Positions 47,894-59,342 of a stretch of 64,000 nt of DNA are shown here, one piece after another; positions within the stretch are counted from its first letter, which is position 1, and each line of letters opens with the position of its first letter. The notes under the pieces are model-generated. The model was not told the DNA's origin. It searched no databases and saw only the letters and a list, made by a program, of their open reading frames with translations. The position numbers and the translations under genes are program-made. Origin of the DNA: Alligator mississippiensis (lineage: Eukaryota > Chordata > Crocodylia > Alligatoridae); NCBI RefSeq assembly GCF_030867095.1, contig NC_081827.1, positions 28,412,501-28,476,500 of the forward strand, read 5' to 3'.

Positions 47894-48345
47894 GAGAAGC
47901 CAGGTGGGAGCGGACCTCCAGAGGTCTCTACTCCAGCCCCTGCTTGAGACAGAGTCATCGCCCTCTGAACCACCCTGTACAACCATAATCTGAACCCTGT
48001 GTAAGGCTCTACACGCAACCCTGACTGCACCGGGGCTTTTCCCAGCTCCTGGCATGGGCTCTGCCTGCCGCGTTTTCCGGAGCCTCTTCCCTAAGTAGCC
48101 ATGGATGCACCGAAGTGGCTGGTGATTTGGGACTCCCTCCCTCCCTGTCAGAAGCATCCCGTGCTGCATGGCCAGGAATCAGCTGCTTCTGGCAGCTTCA
48201 GCAGGGCGAGTAAGGAACAAGGTAGCTTGGCCCAGGGCCTCTTGGCTACCAAATGGTGTTGTAGGGTCATTGGTAGGAGAAGGTGAGAGGTATTACTATG
48301 CTGTCACGGGCACTGGGAGAGGTAGGTTGTGGTGTTAGTCTGAAG
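47894..48345. other. ERGIC2 intron 1, nothing recognised
   Basis: Moderate GC; no exon or element seen. Confidence 0.4.
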
Positions 48346-48532
48346 CAGGGGCGGACAATTATTTCGGGCAGAGAGCCGCTTACTGAGTTTTGACAAGCCA
48401 TCGAGGGCCGCATGACAGGCAGCCAGGGGCAGATAAGCATTGATTTTTCTAAATTTTTTAGGGGCCCTGCAGGCCAGGTAGAATGGCTTGCAGGCCGTGT
48501 CCAGCCCACAGGCCACATTTTGCCCACCCCTG
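48346..48532 (-). mobile_element. hAT MITE family A, copy 3
   Basis: Inverted relative to the other two copies: starts CAGGGGCGGACAATTATTTC and ends CATTTTGCCCACCCCTG. Exact 8-bp target duplication GTCTGAAG (48338-48345 and 48533-48540). Confidence 0.93.
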
Positions 48533-49419
48533 GTCTGAAGTCAGGTAGAAGGCAGGGTAGATTCGTACCTTGCAGACTAATTGTATGCATGTCTGTGTGA
48601 GCGTATAATTGCAAGCTTTCATATCTATCAGTGTGTGGGGCCCCATTCTCCCAAGGCCAGGGAGAATAACTACCTGGTATAAGATCACTTCCGACCCAGT
48701 CCTGTGCTTGCTGCCCCTTTTTTCTATGATATCTGTTTTTGCAGGTCTGCCTGCTCCGAGTTGGTTTAGATACGAATAAGGTCCAAAGATCAGTTGACCA
48801 GAATACAATAAGAGCTTCAGCATAGGTCTACATGCTTTCCTTTCTCATAAATTAGTTTCCCCTGAAGCTGCTTCCCATGCCCTTATATTAGCTTCCTGTT
48901 TTGATTTTCTTACTTTCTCAAACTTGAATGTAACTATGACTTGGGATAATCTCCATTTTTCTAAATTCTGTGCACTTTGGCACTTGCACTGAGAGTCCCT
49001 TGTCTGGTGAACTTTCTCCTTTGAAATATTGGAAAAGGGGAGCAACTGTGTATTAAGGCTAGTTGTTTTTTAATTTGTTTATGGGGCATCCCTAGGACTT
49101 TTTTGACTGGAACAGGGCAAGAAAATGCCATAAGATTTTTCAGTTTCTCTTATCCCTGAGAATGAATGGTAGGTGTTTGCTACAGTGATATCAGGTGTTG
49201 ATTCTTTTTAAGGGAGGTGAGGCATGGGATCTTTTCTTTGAGGATATTTTTATAGTAAGAGAATATATACTGATAAGTATTAGTGGATAATATGTATGCA
49301 AGCAACTCTGTGCCTGAAAATTGTGAGCGGTATTAAGTAACTTTCCCTTAAGCATCGGCTTTCTTTTCTGTAGGTAAGCACTTTGTAAAGGCCCTCTACA
49401 TCTGTCACAGTGCTATAGT

Positions 49420-49590
49420 TGTAGCTGTGTTGGTGTAAGGACATAGGCAGACAAGGTTCTTTGGGTAAATCTGATATTTTTTATTAGACCAATTGAAATA
49501 GTTGGAAATTTTTTTCTTTGCAAGCTTTTGGGTATAATACCCTTCATCGGACTGAGGAAGCATCTGCATTTGGTGTGTGCTCTTCTTGTT
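49420..49590. repeat. Dispersed repeat with TAGACCAA / TCTGATAT core
   Basis: GTTGTAGCTGTGTTGGTGTA, CAGACAAGGTTCTTTGGGTA, ATTTTTTATTAGACCAATTG, then CAAGCTTTTGGGTATAATAC and CCTTCATCGGACTGAGGAAG. The longest single-orientation copy of the family in the window. A TTGGTCCAATAAAAGGTATC piece follows in reverse at about 49868. Confidence 0.7.
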
Positions 49591-51029
49591 GCACACTTTA
49601 AGAACCATTTCTTTTTAATTAAAACTATTTAAACTCTCCTAGCCACTCCTGTTGATTTTAAGGGCCTGATATAGTTTTTTGACTAACGTGTTACTGTATT
49701 ATAATCCGGATTCTTCACTGCTCTTAAGGAAAAAAACAAACAAACAATGGGGCGGGGGGGAGGTGTAACTTCCTGTGAATTCAGTGGACTTATTCTGGTG
49801 CAAATGAGAGGACAGTCCCAGCCTATCATATGGATTTGGTAGTAACATAGATGCTCTCCCAACCAATACAGTTGGTCCAATAAAAGGTATCGCCAAAAAA
49901 TCCTTGTCTCTTGAACAATGTGTTTATGACCTAATGGATAGTCTTAAAAGTGATTTATCCTGTTTATTTTGAAAGGCAATGGGGTGACATCCTTTTCCTT
50001 CAAAGGATATTGCTCTAGTACTTGTCACCCTGAGGAAGTTTCTCCTGATTCAGCCCACATCTTCCTTTTGATTAACTTGTGTAGTTATTTAACTTAATGG
50101 GAATGAGGAGTCCCATGGTACTGGCTATCAAGTGTGTTCATAAATCTTTGTTGGATTGGAGCCTTAAAGGTAAAGTGCAAAAAATAAAATATCCTCTTAC
50201 ACTTGGTTTTTCCTCTTTCATACTATCTACAGGCAAATTCTGACTGCAGTGCACTGTCTTAAAAATATGGATTTTTTCTGTATTTCATTTATCTTATTAA
50301 TTTTATATAATTTATATTTATATTTGTTTTCTATTTATAGTTTTGTATTTCTTATTTTAATTCTCCTAGTGCCTATTATTGTTTGTTGAAACCTATGAAA
50401 TGTTCCCCAGATCTTACAGTTAAGGAGAGAAAAACCAAATCTGCTTTTTATAATAGGAAAAGTAGCTGACCATGTCTTAGGAAGTAACTAGCTAAAATGA
50501 TGATGATGTGAACTTTTTCTGCTGGCTTTCTTTCTTCTATATTACATTTCAATTTCACATCTTTTGCTCTCTGTGTCTTCTCTTGTTTGCCACCATGCTC
50601 TACCCTTCTTTTGCCAATATTGCTCAGTGTAGTCAGCTTTCTTACTCTCTCCCCTCCCTTGCCAGTTCCTTCCTCGCTGCTGCCGACCTGCTGAACAGTC
50701 CTGGGCTCTGCAGAGAGGAAGCCACTGCTGGCACTTAGAGCAAAGGGCAGGGTAAGGGCAGCAGCTTCACTGGGGCTTCACTCATTTAATGGGCATGTGC
50801 ACACACTGTGCACATGCTCAGTAGGGCAACAGTAAGAGCATGTGCAGAAAGAAAAGCGCATGTTTGTAGTATGTGCGGATTCTGCTGTTACACTGGACCT
50901 ATGCCTGTCAGTGCCAAAGAAGATTTTAATGCATGTGTGGGCTCTTATTTTAAGGGTGTATATATGCATTCCTGCTGTGCTCAAAAGGCACATGCATCAC
51001 AGATTGGTTTAGATTTCTTTTTGTTTCAG
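49591..51029. other. ERGIC2 intron 1, no element recognised
   Basis: AT-rich intron. Nothing coding seen. A short GC-richer segment near 50640-50830 contains self-complementary GTGCACACACTGTGCACATG. Confidence 0.4.
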
Positions 51030-51076
51030 GGTTTGCTCGCAATAAGGAGGAACAGCAAGAGAGACAAAGATTCAAG
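51030..51076 (+). other. ERGIC2: Candidate ERGIC2 alternative 5' UTR exon a
   Basis: A 47-bp segment sits between a strong acceptor (TTTTTGTTTCAG) and a strong donor (CAAG|GTAAGG). It contains AGGAACAGCAAGAGAGACAA and matches the segment at 52980-53028 through both splice sites. It lies between the CpG island and the first coding exon on the sense strand. No protein is implied. Use as an exon is inference. Confidence 0.4.
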
Positions 51077-51341
51077 GTAAGGCAGCTTGCATGCTAGGCT
51101 TTTTCAAGTGTTGATTCAAAATTATAGATCTCTGAGCATTAAAATATTCAATGTTTACTTCCCAGATGTAACACAAATCATTCTTCTTCAACCTTTCTCA
51201 GCCTGCTTAACCTACTGACCCAGTTGGCACCACCCCGATCTCCCTCTCATTCCCCTTCACTAGCAGCCTTGTCCATTTTCTGTATTTTCCCTGTACACTT
51301 TCAGCCTCTGCTCAGTTTTCTCTAGTCCTGTCCCTAGTTTA

Positions 51342-52045
51342 GGGTTATAATATTTCGAGTTCCAAAAAAAAGGACACCTGTCATATGGGGGAGGGGGTGG
51401 TATATGACTGTGAGGGAGGCAATGATATGCCGATGCCCTGCCCATTCTGTTGCCCCTCACTCCCAACCCACAGACCCCAGTCCTGCTAGTGCCCCTCACT
51501 CCCAGACCACAGTACCCTGCTCCCCTGGGCCATGCTGGTGCCCCTCACTTCCGATCCCCAACCCTCTGGCGCTGCCAGTGCCCCATGCCCCCGGACCACA
51601 GCCTCCCTGCCTCCCCCCGCAATGCCTCTCACTCCTGACCCGTAGCCCCCTGCTCCTCCCAGCACTGTCCCCAGTGTTGTCAGGCCAGCCACGCAGCTCC
51701 ATGTTGCCCCTGAAGGGCCTCCCTACCCCTTACCCTGCTGGAGGGGCAGGCGCCTTGTCTGCCCTGCTGCAGCCCCAGACGCGCCGCTCCACACACAACC
51801 CCCACATCCCACAGGCTTACTTACATCCAGCTGCCTGGCTGCTCCCACCTTGTCTGGCTACATGCTGGCCCCATGTGTGCACCCTGTCTCCCATCACCCT
51901 GCCCTCAGCCCCAAGCATCTCCTTGCTAGGGCAAGCTGGGAAGTGCCAGGAAAAACTTCAAAGCAGGGCTGACCAAAACCCCGGACTGAGATGGGAGGTT
52001 CTAAAAAGAGGACATATCTGTGAAAACCTAGATATATGGTAACCC
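51342..52045 (-). mobile_element. TA-flanked DNA transposon with internal minisatellite, copy 2
   Basis: Inverted relative to 11495-12562. Left end GGGTTATAATATTTCGAG with AAAAAAAAGGACACC; right end ACCTAGATATATGGTAACCC. The middle is a C-rich array of TGCCCCTCACTCC-type units, and the GCCCCAAGCATCTCCTTGCT block mirrors CTTGGGGCTGG in copy 1. TA is on the left flank; the right flank is TG. Confidence 0.72.
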
Positions 52046-52074
52046 TGCCTAATCTGGACATCAACTTCCTCTAG

Positions 52075-52690
52075 CCGATGCTGCCGCTAGTAAAGTGAGC
52101 AAAATGCTGGCTTGCATCCATAGATGCTTCTCAGGCAAATCCCAGGACATCATTCTCCCCTTGTACTCGGCCTTGGTGAGGCCGCAGCTGGAGTACTGCG
52201 TCCAGTTTTGGGCCCCACAGTTCAAAAAGGATGTGGAGAAGCTTGAGAGAGTGCAGAGGAGAGCCACGCGCATGATCAGAGGTCAGGAAAACAGACCTTA
52301 CGATGACAGGCTGAGAGCTATGGGGCTCTTTAGCCTGGAAAAGCCCAGGCTCAGGGGTGATCTGATGGCCACCTATAAGTTTATCAGTGGTGACCACCAG
52401 TATCTGGGGGAACGTTTGTTCATCAGAGCGCCCCAAGGAATGACAAGGTCGAACGGTTATAAACTACTGCAAGACCGTTTCAGGCTGGACATAAGAATTT
52501 CTTTACTGTCCGAGCTCCCAAGGTCTGGAATAGTCTGCCATCGGAGGTAGTTCAAGCACCTACATTGAACACCTACAAGAGAAAACTTGATGCTTATCTT
52601 GCTGGGATCCTATGACCCCAGCTAACTTCTTGTCCCTTGGGAAGGGGGTGGACTCGATGATCTTCCCAGATCCCTTCCTAATGTCTATGA
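52075..52690 (+). mobile_element. CR1 LINE 3' end fragment
   Basis: ORF2 C-terminus: VSKMLACIHRCFSGKSQDII, LEYCVQFWAPQFKKD, LERVQRRATRMIRG, ending in DAYLAGIL after a frame change near 52496. The 3' UTR has GTGGACTCGATGATCTTCCC and ends TAATGTCTATGAAATC. 5'-truncated and more diverged than the 42.9-45.7 kb copy. It abuts the TA-flanked element. Confidence 0.93.
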
Positions 52691-52979
52691 AATCTCTCTA
52701 AACTGCAGCACTCTTTCCCCCACTGCTCTATTCTAGCATCACTCCACTCCAAGCATTATATAATGGTTTCCTCAAACCACTTCAGCAACCTTTCATCCTC
52801 CCACCACCTTCCTCCTCAGCCTACATGTTTTTGCAAAGGGGATGTCGGGGAGAGAGGGGAGTCAACAAAAAAATTAAAAAGCTGTTCTGTCTCTAAGTCC
52901 AGCACTTACACATGTTTTGGGAGGCGGGAAGAATGAATACATGCAGATTAACAGATCGTTTTGGATTCTTTCATTTCAG

Positions 52980-53028
52980 TACCTTACTCCACAGTACATA
53001 GGAACAGCAATAGAGACAACAGGTCAAG
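52980..53028 (+). other. ERGIC2: Candidate ERGIC2 alternative 5' UTR exon b
   Basis: A 49-bp segment between acceptor TTTCATTTCAG and donor CAAG|GTAAGA. It contains AGGAACAGCAATAGAGACAA, matching exon a at 51030-51076 with two mismatches in that word and the same donor context. It lies 1.95 kb downstream of exon a; most of the spacing is made of the inserted element and the CR1 fragment. Confidence 0.4.
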
Positions 53029-54058
53029 GTAAGACAGGTTTGGGATTTTGTAGGAGTCAGATAAAAAGTGTAGGGATACTTTGAAACTGATCCATGGTGC
53101 CTTTTGATAAAAATTGGGTGTGGAATTTCCAGGTGTATATAAAATGTAGTGATAATAAATGGCTTTTCTTACATGTGCCATCAAGGTAATGTATGAGTAT
53201 ATGCACTTGTATCTAGAGGATGTAAGAACACAAAAGCTTGCTTTGAATTTCTAGCTGCACACTTGTTCTTGAGTAACTTTTATGTTGTTCATATCACCTT
53301 TCACTAATTATGATCAAATTACTGATCTTTTAACCCCCCTCATAACAAATGTGCATCTTTTTTCTAACAGTACTTGCATGGCTTGACTATGCACCCCAAA
53401 CTTTAAATGCCTGATGTTGTTGTTTGTGCACAATGTGTACTGAGGTGGAAAAGAATAGGCAAGGAAATAAAATGTATCTTTATTTTTCTCGAAGATTTTT
53501 CAAATGGGGTTGTTTTCATTGTGAGCCATGCTTTTGGGATTAGAGCAGTCAAGTAGGGAGTGAGATGTTATTAGCTAAACTTGAAAAATCTACACCCCCA
53601 TTCGGGGAGGATGATTGGGAAAGTAAAAAGTGTGAGATTTAGATGCTGCAGAAGTTGAGAATACTTTAAAGTGCTTTTCTATACTTGGGCCTGTGATAAA
53701 ACATTCTGAATACAAATCAGGGTTGAACTAATGTGGTTCTACACCAAGGCAGAACCTACCTACCAAGGCTTCACAGGTTTTGTACTCTGCCTTACAAAGT
53801 ATCTACCTACTTAGGTGCCCTCCATCATCACCATCTCTGAGTTGCCCCACTGTAGTATCTCATCTCCTTAACGTCTCAAAGGCGTGGCACACTAGATTAA
53901 TTTCCCTGAAGGCAGTGGAAAGTCGGTGCAAGATTTTACTAGAACCATGCTTACCTGTTTTCCTGCACAGTTTGACAGGGATGGGGATCTGCTGGTATGT
54001 GTGCTTTTCCCTAAATAGTCTAGGCAGAGCAAGCTGAGCTGTAAACTGCCTTCTAGCC
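53029..54058. other. ERGIC2 intron 1, no element recognised
   Basis: AT-rich intron; no gene seen. Confidence 0.4.
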
Positions 54059-54280
54059 CAGGCTCGTCCAACATATGGCCCGCAGGCCGCCATGCGGCCC
54101 TTCAAGCCATTTTCTGAGGCCGGAGGTGCTGCAACAGGAAACGAAAGTAAATATTGTAGTTTTGTTTTGGGGGGATGGTGATGTTATACCGCTTCCTGTG
54201 AGGTCTTTGAATATGGCTCACCGGCCCACTGGGTGATTAAAAAGATCTGGCCCCACATTCAAAAAGGTTGGACACCCCTG
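54059..54280 (+). mobile_element. hAT MITE with GTCCAAC ends
   Basis: Starts CAGGCTCGTCCAACATATGG and ends AAGGTTGGACACCCCTG. Flanks TTCTAGCC and TTTTAGCC form an 8-bp duplication with one mismatch. GGCCCGCAGGCCGCCATGCG lies near the left end. Lies about 480 bp upstream of the first coding exon of ERGIC2. Confidence 0.85.
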
Positions 54281-54762
54281 TTTTAGCCTGACATGAGAGC
54301 TACAGTATGTTAAAAAATGGTTACAGACTATGGCGGATCTTTGACGTCACTTAATTCTTGCTTACTATGCATGTAAAGCAAATTTGTTGTATCGTAATAC
54401 TTACCTTCTCCACCTGCTTCAGCTATTGCCTTGTTGAGTCTCCTCCAGCATATGAAATAATTATTCAGCGCTAGAAGATCTGGTTTGCCTTCAGTAAAAG
54501 CTGCTATTTTTCCTTGGGAGAGTGGGGTGGGAGGAAACAAAAATGGAAAACACAAGGACAAAGAAACAAAATACTTGTCAAAGTAGGAAAGCTTTTCCCT
54601 TCCCTTAGCTCTTTTAAATGATGGGAAGGTTGATATGCAGTCATCAGGAATTGGAATAAATTTTTCTAGTGTAGAGATTGTGAGACATTCATCTGCGGTC
54701 AGTTTTAGGGTCGAGAGTGTTTGTTGTTGTGTCTTTTAATTGGAATATAATTCTTGACACAG

Positions 54763-54908
54763 TGTGAATATATGAAGGAGGAAGTCGGGGAATCTGCTGA
54801 AGATGAGGCGACTGAATCGGAAGAAGACCCTGAATTTGATGAAAGAGTTGGATGCTTTTCCAAAGGTTCCTGAGAGCTATGTAGAGACTTCAGCTAGTGG
54901 AGGAACAG
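54763..54908 (+). CDS. ERGIC2: ERGIC2 exon with start codon
   Basis: ERGIC2 is a two-membrane-span protein of the ER-Golgi intermediate compartment that works with ERGIC3 in cargo cycling. The exon follows a CTTGACACAG acceptor; the ATG is at 54803 and the coding part is 35 codons plus one base, ending ACAG before GTAGG. It reads MRRLNRKKTLNLMKELDAFP then KVPESYVETSASGGT, the conserved cytosolic N-terminus. A short upstream reading frame precedes it. The split Val codon is completed by the next exon. Confidence 0.95.
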
Positions 54909-55079
54909 GTAGGCTTGATGGAGTCACTATTATGACAGATGGCCTGATGCACATGGGGGCTGCTGAATCTATTTATCATGTTCTGGTGATAAAGCTGCTG
55001 GAGGAAGACGCAAACAAACTCTGTCTCCAGTTGTTGGAAAAAAAATTAAGCACAAGACAGGCACAATTAAAATGAGCTC

Positions 55080-55620
55080 TAGAGAGAATTGGGGATTATT
55101 TCCCTTCTCACAAGCACCCTTTCCAACACCTCCATAAGGGAGAGCAACTTAAGTATGTCAGACCAGCATGGAAATAAACTGTTCCCCAAATCTGTTACAT
55201 TTGGAGTCCTGCAAAGATTCACCTTTTTTTTTTTTTTTTTTTTAAACTCTTCTGTTGAAAAATCTTTGAGGCCTGTAAGTGAAATTCTTCAGCAACACGT
55301 ACTGAAATGCCAGTTATATGCAAATAATACCAAACTGACTTTCACATCAAATCCAAAAACATCCTCTTCCTTGCTATCCAAGGGCTTGGATGAGATCAGC
55401 AGCTGGCTGAAATTTAGGTTTGGACAGTGTGAGGATGAAGGAAGCTCTTTGAAGAATCTGATATTTGTGTAGTGACACCATTTATCCAGTCTTGATGTTT
55501 ACCTGGGCTCATCTCAAATACCTATAGCTGTAAGAAATGCTTTTTTTTCCTATAAGTGTATAAAAACTGCAGCCAAGGTCTTCTGACAATTCAGCAGTGA
55601 AAGGGTTAAAACTGTAGCTC
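55080..55620 (+). mobile_element. Old L2-like LINE fragment
   Basis: The frames read FPKSVTFGVLQRF and, after an A/T-run interruption, LRPVSEILQQHVLKCQLYAN then NTKLTFTSNPK and LDEISSWLKFRF. This resembles the L2 reverse-transcriptase region (VPQGS..., QYADDT...), with the catalytic pair decayed to NN. A poly-T run splits the two parts. Too decayed to assign exact limits. Confidence 0.6.
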
Positions 55621-56924
55621 TTGTCTGAGTGAAAAGTGAGGGTGAGCTGAAGATTAGGCTCTGTCCCTGCTGTATGTGGCCATAACTTTTCAGAAAAAAC
55701 TTAATGGAAAAACCTTTTTTCTTCATTCTGCCTTCCCAAAAACAAAATGTGTTTTTTATTTGGGGGGCATGTGGTATATAAGAATACAGTATGTCATCAT
55801 TCTCTGCCTTCCCAGTGTGACCTTCTAATGTTAAGGAACATTAACAAGAGTTTTTTCTGTTCAAGATTTGAAATAGCTTTTAAAATTGTATTGCCACTTC
55901 TCTCAGGATTGCATTTAAGGTTCAAAAGATTATTTTTTTGGGCAAGGTAAGGAGGTAAAAGATGGCAAGTCCATGTTCTCAGATTCTCTTTTTTCTTTTG
56001 TGGTGGAGTTAGAGATGAGGAATCTTTTAAACAAACTAATCCCCTTCCCTTGTAGCATCTGTTCATGAGACTGTCAGAGCCTTCAGAAAAGAGGATCTAA
56101 CTTCCTCCCCACTTTCACAGTCAACCTCACAAATATTTTGATTTAAAAAACCCATCAGTACTCTTGTTATTTTTTTTTGGTGGCATTTAGCAGACAATAT
56201 CATCTTCCACCTTTATATGCTCTGGTAGAGGAGGATCTTGGCCTCCAAAGATCCAAAAAGAATAACATAGTAATAAATGGCTATACATTGGTTTTCCTGC
56301 CTTGCTCAAAATAGCCCACAACTGTTTTTTCTTCTAAACAGTAATGCAAGTGCCACCTGTGGTTTGAAACTAGTTATGACTTAGGAAGTCGACCACAATT
56401 AGTGGCCTCTTGTCTGACCCTACAGGAAGCCCTGAGACAAGAGGCCTTTTTTTAAAATATAAACAAAAAAATGTTCTGCGGTTATGCAGCCCTACAGTTA
56501 GATATTTTTATCTTCCAATAAAGGCAGGATTCTAATAAGAGGCGCACAGCATGTGCTTCTGCGTGACTCTTTACTGTGTCTCTATTTCCATGCACCACAG
56601 CATGTTTTTCTGTTTGCATGCACAATTTCACAGTCACAATGAGGAGGTTGTTTTGAAGATATGCACTGCATGTCTTGGATGAGAAAAAATCCATTAATCT
56701 TTTCTTGCTCTCTAAGTGTATTCTTTGCATATGCAGCCGCAGATAAAGTGAGCTGATTTCCTTGCCTCTAATTGTTAGAAAAATCCAGAGCTGGGAACTT
56801 TGCATGGCATTGTTATGCATAAGTGACTTAAGCAAGGCACCTCTTCTTCCTCAATGGGCAATGTGCGTTTATTTCCCTTATTTGTTTTCTTGGCTTTATA
56901 ACCAGAAGTGGAAATGTCTGATAC

Positions 56925-57345
56925 AAAAACTCAGATCATACAGTGTGGAGCTCAAAGGGACCTCAGGAGGCACTTAGTTCATCCTCTTGCTCTGAAGAAG
57001 GGTTAAATATTCCTAGACTGAGGCATCAAAGATGTGGCCTGCAGAGCTCTTTCACTTGGGGCTTGGGGTTCCTGGAGGGCAAGTGGGTGTAAGGTGAGTA
57101 GGAACGAGGCCTGCTGCTGAATTCTGGCATATGGAACCTTGCTGGGGATATGTTGGCAGCGGAAGGGCAAGTGATGGGTATGTTAATCGCTGTGGCAGCA
57201 GTTGCTCACCCAGGAGACCAAGGGAGTTTGACATCCCCGAGCTAGATCATCCTTGACTGATGTTGTCGATGGGGATTCCACCACCTCCCCAGGGAGCCTG
57301 TTGCAGTGCTTGAGTATGCTTATGGTTAAGTTAGATCAGTGATTC
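56925..57345 (-). mobile_element. Degenerate CR1 fragment, interrupted
   Basis: GGAGCTCAAAGGGACCTCAG (56947) and, after about 220 bp of unrelated GC-rich insert, GGGGATTCCACCACCTCCCC then GGGAGCCTGTTGCAGTGC (57270-57310) are words of the CR1 3' region on the minus strand. The insert (about 57010-57235) may itself be a hAT-like element (GGCATCAAAGATGTGGCCTG to GTTTGACATCC). Confidence 0.5.
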
Positions 57346-57569
57346 TCAACGAGGGTCCCAACAGATCCTTTGAAGGGTGGAGTGAGTTGTGAAGAGATAA
57401 AATAGATGGCTCAGGCTTGTCCCTGCCTGGTCAGTCCCCCAAACCCCCACTGTCCAGCTCCTCTGCAAGGAGGTAAGCACTATAATATATAGCTTTTGAA
57501 ATTGAGTGCCATGCAGCTCACAAAAGTTATGGAGGGGTGCTTGAAGTCCAGAAAGGTGGAGAACCACTG
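57337..57569 (+). mobile_element. hAT-like MITE family C, copy 2
   Basis: Starts CAGTGATTCTCAACGAGGG and ends GGTGGAGAACCACTG. Similar in termini to 26812-27113. Flanking duplication weak. Confidence 0.65.
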
Positions 57570-57848
57570 AAACAGATATTAGGTGCTTTATTTTTTATAA
57601 ACTAGATTGGCCAAGAGCATTTATAAGCTCACATTTAACTGTTTTTAATTTGAAAAATATAGCGGCATAATGCTGCAAGCATCAAGGTTTATTTTTTTTA
57701 TTCAGACTACTTGTAATTAAAAGGACAGACTCTGTGTTTAACATGTGAGAGACCTGGGTTTGATTTCCATCCCTCTCCTCTTCCAAAGCCACTGTATCAT
57801 TTTTCTAATGAATAAGGTATGTACCCTGTAGTTACAATATTCTAAAAT

Positions 57849-58022
57849 AGGGTTGGCCAACCTGTGTCATGTGCCACAAGTCGTACAGGCAGCTTTTGTG
57901 TGTGGCATGCAGCAGACCAGGGAGGAAGCAGAGCAGCAGATAGAGCAGGGTAAGGGGATCAGATTTGGCACTTGGAAAGGGTGCATGGCTAATTTGTGGC
58001 AAACCTGTCAAAGGTTGGCCGT
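57849..58022 (+). mobile_element. hAT-like MITE with GGTTGGCCAAC ends
   Basis: Starts AGGGTTGGCCAACCTGTGTC and ends CAAAGGTTGGCCGTC, with TGTGGCATGCAGC-type interior. Non-coding. Confidence 0.55.
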
Positions 58023-58385
58023 CATTGCTAAAACATCTCTATGAACTAGTTGGAGTTTTCTCACAAGACACACGTTGCAACGTCAAAAATATCTGAGGTC
58101 TTGGAACTTTCACCTTCACATTTCATGATTTTCCCGCATTAATGTAAAATCTGTAGAGTTAACGTGTTTTGAAGAAACTAACCTTATGACTTTGTGGAGA
58201 AATCTTGGTCAAGACTTGACACAAGTAAATTCATTTATCTGTACAAAAGTGTTTTCCTTAAATGTGAAATTTAAATGTGAAATCCTTTGTATTGTGGTTT
58301 TTTTTTCGTTTTGTTTTTTTGGTAAATCCAGGCAGGATATAATAATTTCTCCCTAACCATTTTTTTTTCTTTTTTGGTTTCTCAG

Positions 58386-58494
58386 TTTCCCTTATAGCAT
58401 TTACAACTATGGCTTTCTTAACAATAATGGAGTTTATGGTGTATCGGGACACGTGGATGAAATATGAATATGAAGTAGACAAGGATTTTACTAG
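58386..58494 (+). CDS. ERGIC2: ERGIC2 exon: first membrane span
   Basis: 109 bp between a TTTCTCAG acceptor and a GTAAAC donor. Completes the split Val and reads SLIAFTTMAFLTIMEFMVY, the first transmembrane helix (about residues 37-55), then RDTWMKYEYEVDKDFT, the start of the lumenal domain. Leaves AG, completed to Ser by the next exon. The preceding poly-T tract is unusually long, broken only by a few G and C. Confidence 0.96.
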
Positions 58495-59295
58495 GTAAAC
58501 TTTACCCCTCAGAATATCTTTGAATTCTAAGTTAAAGTTTGCCGTTTTGTGCACTGTTCAAAAAAGGAACAAATTCAAAATGTTCTTGCAGCTTATAAGC
58601 AGTTGCAGATTGTGATGCTACCTGAAATCATTGGGTAATTAGTCTCCTGGGCCCAGAATTTCTTAAAAAAAGAAACTTATTTGACTTCCATACTCAGGAA
58701 AATTAACAGAATTTAGTGGCTGATAAATGCAGTGGCTCCAGTATTCCTTTTGAAGCTGAGAGGGGCCTGCATAGTGCCTAACTGATGGCCTGTTTGCTAC
58801 GGCATTTTGCTGGGAAGATGAGAGTTACAGGTTCAAATGCCCTCTGGGCTGCACAGGGTCCTAGAATTTGCTTCCTAGGCAGATGCTTTAGTGGCTTAAC
58901 TGTTGGAACAAAAACATGGGAGGGCCCTCCTCTATTTTTCCAGGGTGTACACATGACCGCTGTGTACCTGCGTGACATACTTACTGCATGCTCAGTCTAC
59001 ACATGTGTGCTAACCATTCATATAGCAGGGGTTTTAGAATGGCAACCTGTGCATAAGTGCCAAAAAAGCCATTTATGTAGCTAGAACATTGGCCATTTAG
59101 ATGCACAGCAGGTTATAGAATTTGCTCGAAATATTCCTGCCTCAGTTTCTCATACTTTATACTGAGGGCAATGTTTACATCTACTGGTACAGATTTTGGC
59201 CTTGGAATTGTTCTGTGTGTATTTTCCCAGCTATTTTATTTTCGTGTTTATACTTTTGTTGTTTACTGTTGCAAATACTTTTTTTTGTCTTCTAG

Positions 59296-59342
59296 TAAAT
59301 TAAGAATCAACATAGATATTACAGTTGCTATGAAGTGTCAAT
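59296..59342 (+). CDS. ERGIC2: ERGIC2 exon: KLRINIDITVAMKCQ
   Basis: 47-bp exon after TGTCTTCTAG, ending CAAT before GTAAGT. Encodes (S)KLRINIDITVAMKCQ, a highly conserved lumenal strand of the ERGIC family, and leaves a T for the next Tyr codon. Found by joining frames; too short to stand out alone. Confidence 0.96.

Larger units (their letters stand above)
54909..58385. other. ERGIC2 intron with old LINE and hAT pieces
   Basis: Besides the listed elements (L2-like fragment, degenerate CR1, two hAT-like MITEs), this intron is unremarkable AT-rich sequence with a poly-T run at about 55226-55244. 55620-56920 holds nothing I recognise. Confidence 0.5.
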
